A stretch of 29,149 nt of DNA from a virus. Below, piece by piece: positions 11,895 through 19,260 of the stretch. Under the pieces are notes generated by a model, which saw only the letters and a program-made list of their open reading frames with translations, did not search any database and was not told the origin of the DNA. A program made the position numbers and the translations under genes. Within the stretch, counting starts at the first letter, position 1, and the number at the start of each line of letters is the position of its first letter. The DNA is taken from positions 1 through 29,149 of IMG/VR virus record IMGVR_UViG_3300032294_000893; one strand, 5' to 3'.

Positions 11895-12056
11895 TTACTT
11901 TTTAAATTTAGAACGCGCCCATTCAAAGATTCTAATGCAATACCAAACTATAGATAACAATGCCGCAATAGCTGGTAAAAATTTCATAACAGTTCCTAAA
12001 ACTGTAACTCCCGAAACTGTATCTAATACATGTTTCGTATGTTCTTGCATATCCAT
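11895..12056 (-). CDS. Small holin-like protein, 53 aa
   Basis: ATG at 12056, TAA at 11895-11897. The product starts MDMQEHTKHVLDTVSGVTVL, followed by a TM region GTVMKFLPAIAALLSIVWYC and a basic end IRIFEWARSKFKK. The layout (a short amphipathic N-terminus, 'KFLPAIAALLSIVWY.IRI.EW', a basic tail) matches the class II, T7-type holin-like proteins of many phages. It would be an inner-membrane lysis protein. A second holin type lies at 1-258, so this phage probably has two. A weak GAAAGAAATAAT precedes the ATG. Confidence 0.7.
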   Translation of the reverse strand: MDMQEHTKHVLDTVSGVTVLGTVMKFLPAIAALLSIVWYCIRIFEWARSKFKK

Positions 12057-12070
12057 ATTATTTCTTTCTA

Positions 12071-12262
12071 CTAATTAATAATATGCCTTTCAAGGGCAAT
12101 ATAAAGACTATCAGAGCTAGAAGATATATAACACACAGAACCATCAGATAGTAAAATAACCAAATAATTTTTACCATCGTAATAATCAGCGTCAATATCT
12201 TTGATTGTTTTATTTTGTAGAAAATTGAAAATGTCATCAATGGTTTCATGGGAAGTTTGCAT
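12071..12262 (-). CDS. Hypothetical protein, 63 aa
   Basis: The ATG at 12262 overlaps the 3' end of the glycosyltransferase-like gene by 17 bases. The product opens MQTSHETIDDIFNFLQNKTI and continues with DADYYDGKNYLVILLSDGSV and a Ser-rich turn (ISSSSDSLYI). It reads like a small beta-sheet domain with one helix. No TM segment is present. The alternative frame at 12058-12249 is a shadow. No family is recognised. Confidence 0.55.
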   Translation of the reverse strand: MQTSHETIDDIFNFLQNKTIKDIDADYYDGKNYLVILLSDGSVCYISSSSDSLYIALERHIIN

Positions 12263-12689
12263 TTAAACTTTCAATCACTATTTCAGGATTAACAAATTTG
12301 TTTGCATCATGCTCTGTATCTTCCCACCATAAAAATTGATTTTCAACCAAATTATTTCTATCTTTTAGTAAATTTATATTTTCAGGGTGTCCAAAGATCA
12401 GAGGATCAGAAACCGACCATAGAACTATACCATATTTTTTACGATCCCACGCAAAATGCTGAAAAAAAGAATCGCAACTTATCCATGTTTTGCATTCATC
12501 AACAAGCTTTCCTAACTCATCTAGTGATAAATTTTTTCTAAAATCATCCACTAATTGTTGCTCGCCTTCAATGCCAACTTGAACTATTGGTTCTTTAATC
12601 AGTCTAATAAGTTCCTTCCAATAAGGATAATTTTTAGCATTAGTCTTGCCACTTTTTAAAGCTTTAGAATATGGGCTAATGATAATCAT
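12246..12689 (-). CDS. GT9-like glycosyltransferase, C-terminal half
   Basis: The product is 147 aa. It begins with a strand and SPYSKALKSGKTNAKNYPYW (5-24), then VQVGIEGEQQLVDDF and WISCDSFFQHFAWDRKK, and later DPLIFGHPENINLLKDR. This is the nucleotide-sugar-binding C-terminal Rossmann domain of the GT9 (heptosyltransferase) fold. The D-S-F-x-x-H segment stands where GT9 enzymes read 'S-D-S-G-x-x-H'. The N-terminal acceptor domain is missing from this gene; its GGxGD start is found at the end of the upstream gene. The ATG overlaps that gene's stop (ATGA), so the two are made together. Confidence 0.65.
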   Translation of the reverse strand: MIIISPYSKALKSGKTNAKNYPYWKELIRLIKEPIVQVGIEGEQQLVDDFRKNLSLDELGKLVDECKTWISCDSFFQHFAWDRKKYGIVLWSVSDPLIFGHPENINLLKDRNNLVENQFLWWEDTEHDANKFVNPEIVIESLNANFP

Positions 12690-13654
12690 AAATATAACTT
12701 TCTATAAGCATTTTCTAAACTACCTTTCCATTTCCATTGATACATTTTAATATAAATATTCCATGTATCGAGATCACCAAATAATGCATGAGCTTCAGCA
12801 ATAGAACGACCAGGCACTATTTCAGGAAAGCAAGTAAATATTTCAGGATTTGTAATGTCAGGCATTACACGCTTAAACACAATATGATCGCCCATGCCGC
12901 CATTTAATATTACAATAGTTTTATCGCTATAATTAATTAAATTATTAAATACAGTTTCATCTTGGCCGTAAAGAATTTGATTTTTTTCACTTCTAATACC
13001 GCCGTTAGGATTTTTAAAATGCCAAGTATTAGCATTAGGAACGGCTAAAATTTTATAACCTTTTTTAAATAGCCCATAAGTAAATAATGTTTCCTCTCGA
13101 TGCGCTACTCTTGAAAGTCCTAGATGATAGTCATGCACCCCAGCCCTATAAAGAAAAGAACAATGAAGATGCTCAACTTCTTTGACTTTATGAATAAACG
13201 ACCATTGAATGTTAGGCTCTCTATTAATTAATTCTATTTTTCCCGTAGGTCTATAACTTTCAAATTGAAATGGCGGCGTTAAAATTGCACCGCCTATTGC
13301 ACCTACATTTTTATGAGTGTAATTAAAAAGATTTTGTAAGACATTAGGTTCGGGAATAGCATCATCATCTACGCGCCACACCCAATCAAAGCCCATACCA
13401 TTAGCCATTTGATGAATATAATGCTGACCTTTTTTATGCGCATAAACCCATTCCCATCTAATGCCTTTGATTGATAGCATTTGGAAAAAATAGCTATACA
13501 CCAATTCATTCCGCATATCTTGTGGCTCATCATTGTCATCAAAGATAACTAGCTTATCAACCTTTTTTGTTTGATTGATAACGGCATTAAGCGTTAAAGG
13601 TAAAGTCGTATGATAACGACCGCGAGTTGCTATTGAGCATAAGACACTATCCAC
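12686..13654 (-). CDS. GT2-type glycosyltransferase with GT9-like C-terminal segment
   Basis: The product is 322 aa. The N-terminal 240 residues form a GT-A fold: VLCSIATRGRYHTTLPLTL at the start, FDDNDEP and the DxD site VDDDAIPEP (Asp 96-98), which binds metal and nucleotide sugar. From about residue 246 a new strand and loop, VILNGGMGDHIVFKRVMPDI (GGMGD at 252-256), is the N-terminal hallmark of GT9 enzymes and is followed by ALFGD and a basic end. The gene therefore joins a GT2 enzyme to half of a GT9 enzyme. It likely glycosylates a virion protein or a host surface sugar. It overlaps the methyltransferase gene by eight bases. Confidence 0.75.
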   Translation of the reverse strand: MDSVLCSIATRGRYHTTLPLTLNAVINQTKKVDKLVIFDDNDEPQDMRNELVYSYFFQMLSIKGIRWEWVYAHKKGQHYIHQMANGMGFDWVWRVDDDAIPEPNVLQNLFNYTHKNVGAIGGAILTPPFQFESYRPTGKIELINREPNIQWSFIHKVKEVEHLHCSFLYRAGVHDYHLGLSRVAHREETLFTYGLFKKGYKILAVPNANTWHFKNPNGGIRSEKNQILYGQDETVFNNLINYSDKTIVILNGGMGDHIVFKRVMPDITNPEIFTCFPEIVPGRSIAEAHALFGDLDTWNIYIKMYQWKWKGSLENAYRKLYL

Positions 13655-14288
13655 GATCCCACCTCATAATCATAAGATTAAATTTATTATGCTCATTAAT
13701 TTCAGGTAAAGTTTCTGAAATAAATCCATGCTCATTAATATAATTGTATTGAAAATCAGGAAAGTGTGATTCGTTTAAGCCATGAAGTTTATGATGCTCA
13801 CCCCAAAATCCTACAGGCTCATTATGTGGCGTGGTTAATAAAAGGCGCTTACAATGTTGCTTTAATTTTTGTGCTATCTCTAATCCATTATCAATATGCT
13901 CAATTAATTCAAAAGCGATAATAGTGTCATATTGTTCAAGCGGATAAGTATTAATGTCGGCATGCACAAAAGATACATTTTCATTCCATTGCTGTTCTTG
14001 AGCTACTTGAATGATAACAGGATCGTAATCTAAACCTAGATATTGAATATTATTTGGAAGGAATTGAGAGCCGTAACCTGTCGAGCAACCTATTTCAAGG
14101 ACAGATTGTCCAAGTAAATTTTCTTTTAAATTTCGATTAGCCCAAAGATAACGAGTGGCTTCTCTAGGAAATACGGGATCGCCTTTAAGAAAAACCGCTC
14201 GCTCATAATTATTTGTTAATAAAAATCTATAATAATTTTTATCATGCTTTTTAAAGTATGGTAAAGCGTCTTGTATTGTCTTGTCCAT
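13647..14288 (-). CDS. Class I SAM-dependent methyltransferase
   Basis: The product is 213 aa. SVLEIGCSTGYGSQFL (62-77) is motif I, the SAM-binding loop. YLGLDYDPV carries the acidic residue of motif II, and FELIEHI then LLLTTPHNEP are the later motifs of the methyltransferase 11/23 group. It is probably a small-molecule or sugar methylase, since it is next to two glycosyltransferases and downstream of the fibre gene. The likely target is a sugar placed on a tail fibre or host glycan. AAAGGACTAAC before the ATG is a good ribosome-binding site. Confidence 0.85.
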   Translation of the reverse strand: MDKTIQDALPYFKKHDKNYYRFLLTNNYERAVFLKGDPVFPREATRYLWANRNLKENLLGQSVLEIGCSTGYGSQFLPNNIQYLGLDYDPVIIQVAQEQQWNENVSFVHADINTYPLEQYDTIIAFELIEHIDNGLEIAQKLKQHCKRLLLTTPHNEPVGFWGEHHKLHGLNESHFPDFQYNYINEHGFISETLPEINEHNKFNLMIMRWDRG

Positions 14289-14297
14289 GTTAGTCCT

Positions 14298-16412
14298 TTA
14301 TGCTGGATAAATTAAAAATACCCTGTCATTTAAAGTTAAGCCCGTTGCAAACACTACTGAAGTTCCACCTGAAACTGTAACATCAGCACCATTATCCATG
14401 ATAACACCATTTACTGATACTTGTATTTTATTAGCAGTATAAGTTGCTGAAGTCGTAAATGTAGTTTGAGAAGCAGTTGCATTAAATTCATCATATCTTA
14501 ATGATCCCCCACCTGCACCACTAAATCCTGAAAAGCCACTAAAGCCTGATATGCCACTACCACTAAAGCCTGAAAAGCCTGATATACCACTAGCACCTGT
14601 AGCTCCACTAAATCCTGATAAGCCACTTGCACCCGTAGCGCCACTAAAGCCTGATAACCCTGATGCACCTGTAGCTCCACTAAATCCTGAAAAACCGCTT
14701 ATGCCTTGCGCGCCTGTCGCACCGCTAAACCCACTTAAACCGCTTGCACCATTAGCACCGCTAAATCCTGATATACCTGACGCACCATTGATACCACTAA
14801 ATCCCGATAAACCTTGTTGCCCACTAAAACCACTAAACCCTGATAATCCTGAAGCACCTGTCGCACCTGTAGCCCCGCTAAATCCGCTAAATCCGCTAAT
14901 ACCTTCAGCGCCGCTATAACCCGAATAACCTGAAATACCTGAAGCACCATTAGCTCCACTAAAGCCACTAATGCCCGATGCGCCATCTTGACCGCTAAAG
15001 CCACTTAAACCTTGTTCACCACTATAACCGCTATAACCACTAAAGCCACTTAAACCTATTGGGCCTTGCTGACCGCTAAAACCGCTTAAACCACTAGCGC
15101 CATTTTGACCACTAAATCCGCTAAATCCGCTAAAGCCACTATAACCGCTAAAGCCTGAAACACCATTCACTAAAGCAAATATTAAATCATGGTTATTGCC
15201 AAAACCTGAAGTGCCTATACCTACACTTGAAATTAAAGTAACAGGATATTCCCAATAAGAAGTAGAAGTGCCTGGATTATAATGAATAGGCGTGCCATTA
15301 ATTTCCCAAGTTTGAGAATTAGCGCTTGAAGTTCTATCTTGAATAACAAATTGCTCTGTTACTTTTAATAATGCTAAATAAATGTCAATATCATCATTAT
15401 TTTTATCAAGATGTGAAACATTAATTGCAGTCGCACTTATTTGAGTTGCATTATTCCAAGACAAATAACCATTGCCTGGATAGCCTGAAGTTGAAGTAGC
15501 ATTGGCATCATATTCAAAAAAGCTTGATGATGAGCCTGGCGTGCCACTAAAACCGCTATAACCTGAATAACCCGATGCACCGCTGTCACCTGAAAAACCT
15601 GAAGTGCCTTGTTGGCCACTAAAACCACTAAAACCACTAAAGCCTGATAAACCTACTTCACCTGAATAACCACTATAACCTGATAAACCTGAAGCACCAT
15701 CTTGGCCTGAATAACCACTTAAACCATTGATACCGCTATATCCGCTAAAACCTGATGCACCTGATTCACCTGAATAGCCGCTAAAACCACTTATACCTTG
15801 TGGGCCTGCTTCACCTGAAAATCCGCTATAACCGCTAAATCCTGATAAACCAACCTCACCGCTAAAACCACTATAACCTGATAAACCGCTTGCGCCATTT
15901 TGACCTGAATAGCCGCTTAAACCATTAACACCTGAATAGCCGCTATAACCTGATTCACCTGACCAGCCACTTATACCTGAAAACCCTGATGCGCCGTCTT
16001 GACCTGATATACCGCTAAATCCTGAATAACCACTTATGCCACTAGAGCCTGATTGGCCATCAATACCGCTATAACCTGATATACCGCTAAAACCACTATA
16101 ACCCGATATGCCACTTGCACCTGACCAACCTGAAACGCCTGATCCTGAATAACCTGATATACCTGACCAACCGCTTATGCCACTAGCACCGCTATAACCT
16201 GATTCACCTGAAAAACCTGAATAGCCACTTATGCCACTAAAACCGCTAGTGCCAACGCCACTAAAACCTGAATAACCTGAATAACCTGAAAAACCTGATA
16301 AGCCTGAAGCGCCTTGCACTCCACGATCAATTGTAATTTCAGTTGTAGAAGTAGGCGTTACTTCTACTGTTATATTGTTGCTATCAACAACATCAATAGA
16401 ATAATTAGCCAT
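14298..16412 (-). CDS. Collagen-like tail fibre/appendage protein, 704 aa
   Basis: A short N-terminal domain (to about residue 30) leads into two long runs of Gly-X-Y triplets, residues about 30-291 and 414-632. X is mostly Phe, Tyr, Leu, Ile or Ala and Y mostly Ser, with repeated blocks of GFSGYSG. Pro is rare. A non-collagen domain of about 120 residues (292-413) separates the runs, and a C-terminal beta knob (about 633-704: LRYDEFNATASQTTF to DRVFLIYPA) probably trimerises it or binds a receptor. It lies next to sugar-modifying enzymes and a double oxygenase. No ATG-proximal signal peptide is present. Its attachment point is not shown by the sequence. Confidence 0.8.
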   Translation of the reverse strand: MANYSIDVVDSNNITVEVTPTSTTEITIDRGVQGASGLSGFSGYSGYSGFSGVGTSGFSGISGYSGFSGESGYSGASGISGWSGISGYSGSGVSGWSGASGISGYSGFSGISGYSGIDGQSGSSGISGYSGFSGISGQDGASGFSGISGWSGESGYSGYSGVNGLSGYSGQNGASGLSGYSGFSGEVGLSGFSGYSGFSGEAGPQGISGFSGYSGESGASGFSGYSGINGLSGYSGQDGASGLSGYSGYSGEVGLSGFSGFSGFSGQQGTSGFSGDSGASGYSGYSGFSGTPGSSSSFFEYDANATSTSGYPGNGYLSWNNATQISATAINVSHLDKNNDDIDIYLALLKVTEQFVIQDRTSSANSQTWEINGTPIHYNPGTSTSYWEYPVTLISSVGIGTSGFGNNHDLIFALVNGVSGFSGYSGFSGFSGFSGQNGASGLSGFSGQQGPIGLSGFSGYSGYSGEQGLSGFSGQDGASGISGFSGANGASGISGYSGYSGAEGISGFSGFSGATGATGASGLSGFSGFSGQQGLSGFSGINGASGISGFSGANGASGLSGFSGATGAQGISGFSGFSGATGASGLSGFSGATGASGLSGFSGATGASGISGFSGFSGSGISGFSGFSGFSGAGGGSLRYDEFNATASQTTFTTSATYTANKIQVSVNGVIMDNGADVTVSGGTSVVFATGLTLNDRVFLIYPA
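14510..16315 (-). repeat. Gly-X-Ser coding repeat tracts
   Basis: The coding strand consists of hundreds of repeats of the type GGT/GGC-(TTT/TAT)-AGT/TCA, read on the plus strand as 'cctgaaaaacctgaataacc' and variants. Codon choice varies between copies, so many units are not exact DNA repeats, but blocks of 9-20 bases recur. A gap from about 15173 to 15540 is not repetitive. Such tracts readily recombine and can change in length. Confidence 0.75.
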
Positions 16413-16413
16413 A

Positions 16414-16893
16414 TTAATTCACCACGCCATCTGATCTGACTAGGAATAATAAGAAGATAATCATATCTTGAGCGGGAGTTGATCCTGAAGCTGGGAATGA
16501 AATTTTAATGCGACCTGAAAAGCCTACACAGTTTTGAGCATTAATATCTAATTGTGGATCAGTAGAAATAACTGACCATGTAGATTCATCTATTTCTAAA
16601 GTAAATGTGCCTGCGGCATCAACGCGATTAGATATAGCTAATGAAACAGGGGTTGGTGCTGGAGTGTAATCAGCAATATCAAAAGTAAGTCCGTAACGAC
16701 TATCCCTAATATTAGATAATTGCCTACGGATAATAGAAGCCGTAATAGTAGCGCCTGTAAGATCAACAGGTGCGCCGTTACTATTAAATGCTAAATTCCA
16801 AAAGGTTTTTTGATTATAAACAAGTTCGCCTGCAATAATTTCATTATCAAAGCCTGATACTTGTTGAAGGGTGTTTTTATTAAAGATAGCCAT
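16414..16893 (-). CDS. Conserved phage structural-type protein, 159 aa
   Basis: The product begins MAIFNKNTLQQVSGFDNEII. A beta-rich body follows with DLTGATITASIIRRQLSNI, DSRYGLTFDIADYTP and a late GFSGRIKISFP then IIFLLFLVRSDGVVN. The pattern 'vDLTGA.I...++RR' followed by '(T)F.I..Y.P' and 'FLLFLVRSDG' is familiar from baseplate- or tail-linked phage proteins of unknown role. It precedes the collagen-like fibre, whose ATG follows its TAA by one base, so it may be the adaptor of that fibre. GAGGAAAAC precedes the ATG. Confidence 0.55.
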   Translation of the reverse strand: MAIFNKNTLQQVSGFDNEIIAGELVYNQKTFWNLAFNSNGAPVDLTGATITASIIRRQLSNIRDSRYGLTFDIADYTPAPTPVSLAISNRVDAAGTFTLEIDESTWSVISTDPQLDINAQNCVGFSGRIKISFPASGSTPAQDMIIFLLFLVRSDGVVN

Positions 16894-16977
16894 GTTTTCC
16901 TCACTAGGTTAATAACGCGCCTATATGCTTACAGAGCGCGGATGGTCTTATCTTATTAATGGTTTATTTTACCATAA
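16894..16977 (-). other. Intergenic spacer with hairpin
   Basis: This is one of the few gaps in the leftward block. On the minus strand CGCGC and GCGCG, 15 bases apart, can form a 5-base stem, and ATGGT...ACCAT another. No T tract follows, so it is not a clear terminator; a promoter or processing site is possible but no good -35/-10 pair was seen. Confidence 0.3.
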
Positions 16978-18117
16978 CTATTTAAAATAATCACCCACCA
17001 TCCATGTAACAACTGAATATCTTATGCCTTTTGTTACAGGCTCAACACCATGTGGCATAAATGAAGGGAATACTATAACTGTGCCAGGTGTTTGTTGAGG
17101 ATACATTCTTTCATGGCCGTTTTGTATATAAAATTTACCGCCTTCAAAATCATCATTTAAAAATGCTAATACAGTTAATTTTCTAGTTTCATTTGATCTA
17201 GCATGAAAAGTGTCAACATGAGTTTCATATTTGCCATGTATATCATACATTAAAAATTCTGATTGATTGGAATGCGTAATATGATATTGCCATACCTGAT
17301 GATTAACTTGTAAGCCAATAGCCGTTAATGTAGCGCCTATGCCTGCAAATAATGGTAATTGTAATCTTTGAACATTACGAATATCTAAATTAATATGATC
17401 GCTTCCACCACCAATATATGGAAGCTCTTTTTCTACTTCAGGTTTTGCATATTCAGCAATAATTCTTTTACAAAAGCCTTCAGAAATTGCACCTTCTACT
17501 TTATAACATTCATCAAATTGTTGTATATCATTTTGAATAGTTTTGCTTAATCCTAGTGATTCTCGCTTATCGTATTTCCATTCAGCATGAGGGCCATTTT
17601 GATCCACATAATGCAAAAATACTTGAGCTTGCCATTTGCCTTCAGCATAAGGTTCGCGCCAATGCCATTTATCGCAACCACGATACATAACGGCATCGCC
17701 TACTTTCATATCTATTTTACTTACATTAACTGTTTTATCTTCATCATCGCCCATATAAATAGGCCATACATTGCCTTCAAAACCTAATGTAATAGAAGCT
17801 GATATTTCACAAGCTGGTCTATCTCTGTGATTCTCTAAAACTTCACCTTGTTCATTATAAAGACGCGCATAAGAATAAGTAGGATAAAGTTTTAAGCCTG
17901 ATGCGGCTTCAAAATGCGGAAGTAATTGTTCTAATAAATGATCGAAAGCTAACGCACCATGCACCGCTTGAGATTTAGGGCATTGATCATCTTTAATTGT
18001 TTTTTGTTCTTTAACTAAACGATTTAATTCGTCAGTTAATTCTTTGCAATTATCTTTATTTAAAAAATCTTTTAAATGAACATAACCTTTTTGTTGAAAC
18101 TCTTGTATTGTATTCAT
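16978..18117 (-). CDS. Tandem-domain 2OG-Fe(II) oxygenase
   Basis: The product is 379 aa and carries two oxygenase domains. The first has H97-R-D99 (ENHRDRPACE) and H152 (KWHWREP), the expected iron triad; its 2-oxoglutarate-binding basic residue is unclear. The second is complete: H300-V-D302 (YETHVDTFHA), then NDDFEGGKFY, FPSFMPHGVEP (H356) and R366 (RYSVV), as in prolyl-4-hydroxylase-like enzymes. It uses Fe(II), O2 and 2-oxoglutarate to hydroxylate a substrate. Its place directly beside fibre genes suggests that it modifies a virion or surface component. Such enzymes are frequent in aquatic phages, but two domains in one chain are less common. AAGGATAAT precedes the ATG. Confidence 0.8.
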   Translation of the reverse strand: MNTIQEFQQKGYVHLKDFLNKDNCKELTDELNRLVKEQKTIKDDQCPKSQAVHGALAFDHLLEQLLPHFEAASGLKLYPTYSYARLYNEQGEVLENHRDRPACEISASITLGFEGNVWPIYMGDDEDKTVNVSKIDMKVGDAVMYRGCDKWHWREPYAEGKWQAQVFLHYVDQNGPHAEWKYDKRESLGLSKTIQNDIQQFDECYKVEGAISEGFCKRIIAEYAKPEVEKELPYIGGGSDHINLDIRNVQRLQLPLFAGIGATLTAIGLQVNHQVWQYHITHSNQSEFLMYDIHGKYETHVDTFHARSNETRKLTVLAFLNDDFEGGKFYIQNGHERMYPQQTPGTVIVFPSFMPHGVEPVTKGIRYSVVTWMVGDYFK

Positions 18118-18124
18118 ATTATCC

Positions 18125-18370
18125 TTATGTTAATTCTGCTGGCGCTTCTGTTACCTCATTAGGTTGTGCATAATTTGGATTTAATTGTATTGATCCATCA
18201 TTAGCAAGATAATAAATATCTGCAACTACCTCATCATCACAAGCCATCCAATATAATGGATCGCCTACAGGAAATGTTTGTCCTACAGGTTCAACTTGTG
18301 CAATTCTACATCCTATAACATTATCTTCAAAAGTTACAGGTTCATTTGGACTAATTAATGCTTCTTTCAT
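18125..18370 (-). CDS. Hypothetical protein, 81 aa, fibre-associated
   Basis: AGGAGAATAT leads into the ATG at 18370. The product begins MKEALISPNEPVTFEDNVIG and continues with the motif GCRIAQVEPVGQTFPVGDPL and a Trp-Met-Ala-Cys-Asp turn. Small proteins of this pattern (early 'EP', then 'R(I/V)AQV' and 'FPV..PL.W') occur after tail-fibre genes in many aquatic phages. The C-terminus is acidic and Pro-rich. No TM or catalytic motif. It may cap or chaperone the fibre encoded upstream; this is inference from position. Confidence 0.55.
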   Translation of the reverse strand: MKEALISPNEPVTFEDNVIGCRIAQVEPVGQTFPVGDPLYWMACDDEVVADIYYLANDGSIQLNPNYAQPNEVTEAPAELT

Positions 18371-18378
18371 ATATTCTC

Positions 18379-19248
18379 CTAATATTCTACAATAATAACG
18401 CCTTGAAAACCCGTGCTAGAAGAAGGGCTTGGCCAATAAAGTCCACCACCACCACCACCATAGGAAGTTGCTGGGGCTGTTGCGACAGGTGCGTTTACTC
18501 CTTGTCTTGCTATTCCACCTGAAGAACCAATAATAGAATTTCCACCTGCTCCACTAAATCTTATAGGCGGAGTTCCAGAATTAGAACCATTACCACCTGT
18601 TCCACCTGTAACATTAAAATCTGCATTTGTGCTAGTTCCACCAGCACCTCCAACCATCCAAGGACTGCCGCTATTAGGCGAACCAGCGCCACCTGTGCAA
18701 GTTACAGTTACACCACCTACAGGGCCAAAAGATGATGTTCCGCCTGGATTACCAGAACTAGGAGCGCTCACTCCAGCTCCGCCTGCTCCTACTGTATAAG
18801 CATATCCTGTATTAGTAGCAACTGAAAATATTTTAACTCCTGAACCACCACCGCCACCGCCGCCTGAATTTGTAAAAGCGCCATTACTTGCTACACTACC
18901 ACCACCACCTATAACAGTTACTTTAATTTTTGTAGTTGTAGGCGGTGAAGTCCAAGTGCTTGGGCCTGTTGCCGTTAATACATCCATATTACTAAAACCA
19001 CCAGCGGCGGCTAATGTAATTGAGCCAGCGCCATTAGTAACTGTCATATTAGCACCAGCAGTTAATGTAGCTTTAGTTAGTGTGTTTCCTGTAGTATTGC
19101 CAATTAATAATTGACCATTGGTGTAAGTAGAATTGCCTGTCCCACCATTAGCGACCGCTTGAGTGCCTGTTACTCCTGTGGCTACATCAAGCTGACCTGA
19201 TGAATTAACTTTATTGGCTAATTGACTTAAATTGAAGGCTTGAGTTAT
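18379..19248 (-). CDS. Tail fibre with Gly-rich tip; start displaced by homing gene (ATA start)
   Basis: The frame is open from 19248 to the stop at 18379, 289 aa if read from ATA at 19246-19248. The first ATG is only at 19047, which gives 222 aa. Upstream of that ATG the frame still encodes fibre-type sequence (ITQAFNLSQLANKVNSSGQL, then GTQAVANGGTGNSTYTNGQL). 'NGGTG.STYT.GQLLIGN' is a well-known tail-fibre motif, so the true start lies upstream. No ATG, GTG or TTG exists there, but GGGG stands eight bases before the ATA. The C-terminal part is a Gly-rich, adhesin-like tip (GGGGGGGSG and similar loops). The GIY-YIG gene ends one base upstream of the ATA. Confidence 0.65.
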   Translation of the reverse strand: MTQAFNLSQLANKVNSSGQLDVATGVTGTQAVANGGTGNSTYTNGQLLIGNTTGNTLTKATLTAGANMTVTNGAGSITLAAAGGFSNMDVLTATGPSTWTSPPTTTKIKVTVIGGGGSVASNGAFTNSGGGGGGGSGVKIFSVATNTGYAYTVGAGGAGVSAPSSGNPGGTSSFGPVGGVTVTCTGGAGSPNSGSPWMVGGAGGTSTNADFNVTGGTGGNGSNSGTPPIRFSGAGGNSIIGSSGGIARQGVNAPVATAPATSYGGGGGGLYWPSPSSSTGFQGVIIVEY

Positions 19249-19260
19249 TTTATTTTCCCC
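19249..19260 (-). repeat. Leader copy downstream of homing gene (pair with 19811-19820)
   Basis: On the minus strand GGGGAAAATAAA (19249-19260) follows the last codons of the homing gene and includes its stop. GGGGAAATAA (19811-19820) precedes its ATG. The two copies differ by one A and lie 560 bases apart. The upstream copy leads into ATG, the downstream copy into ATA and the fibre frame. This looks like a duplicated translation leader left by the insertion. Confidence 0.6.

Noticed and set aside
12058-12249. Hydrophobic 63-aa frame, possible membrane protein
   Set aside because: It lies in a different frame of the 12071-12262 gene, which has the better overlap with its upstream neighbour and a more natural composition.
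14498-15637. Long frames on both strands inside the collagen-like gene
   Set aside because: They are repeat shadows (Pro-Leu or Val-Leu runs) of the Gly-X-Ser triplets, without start signals.
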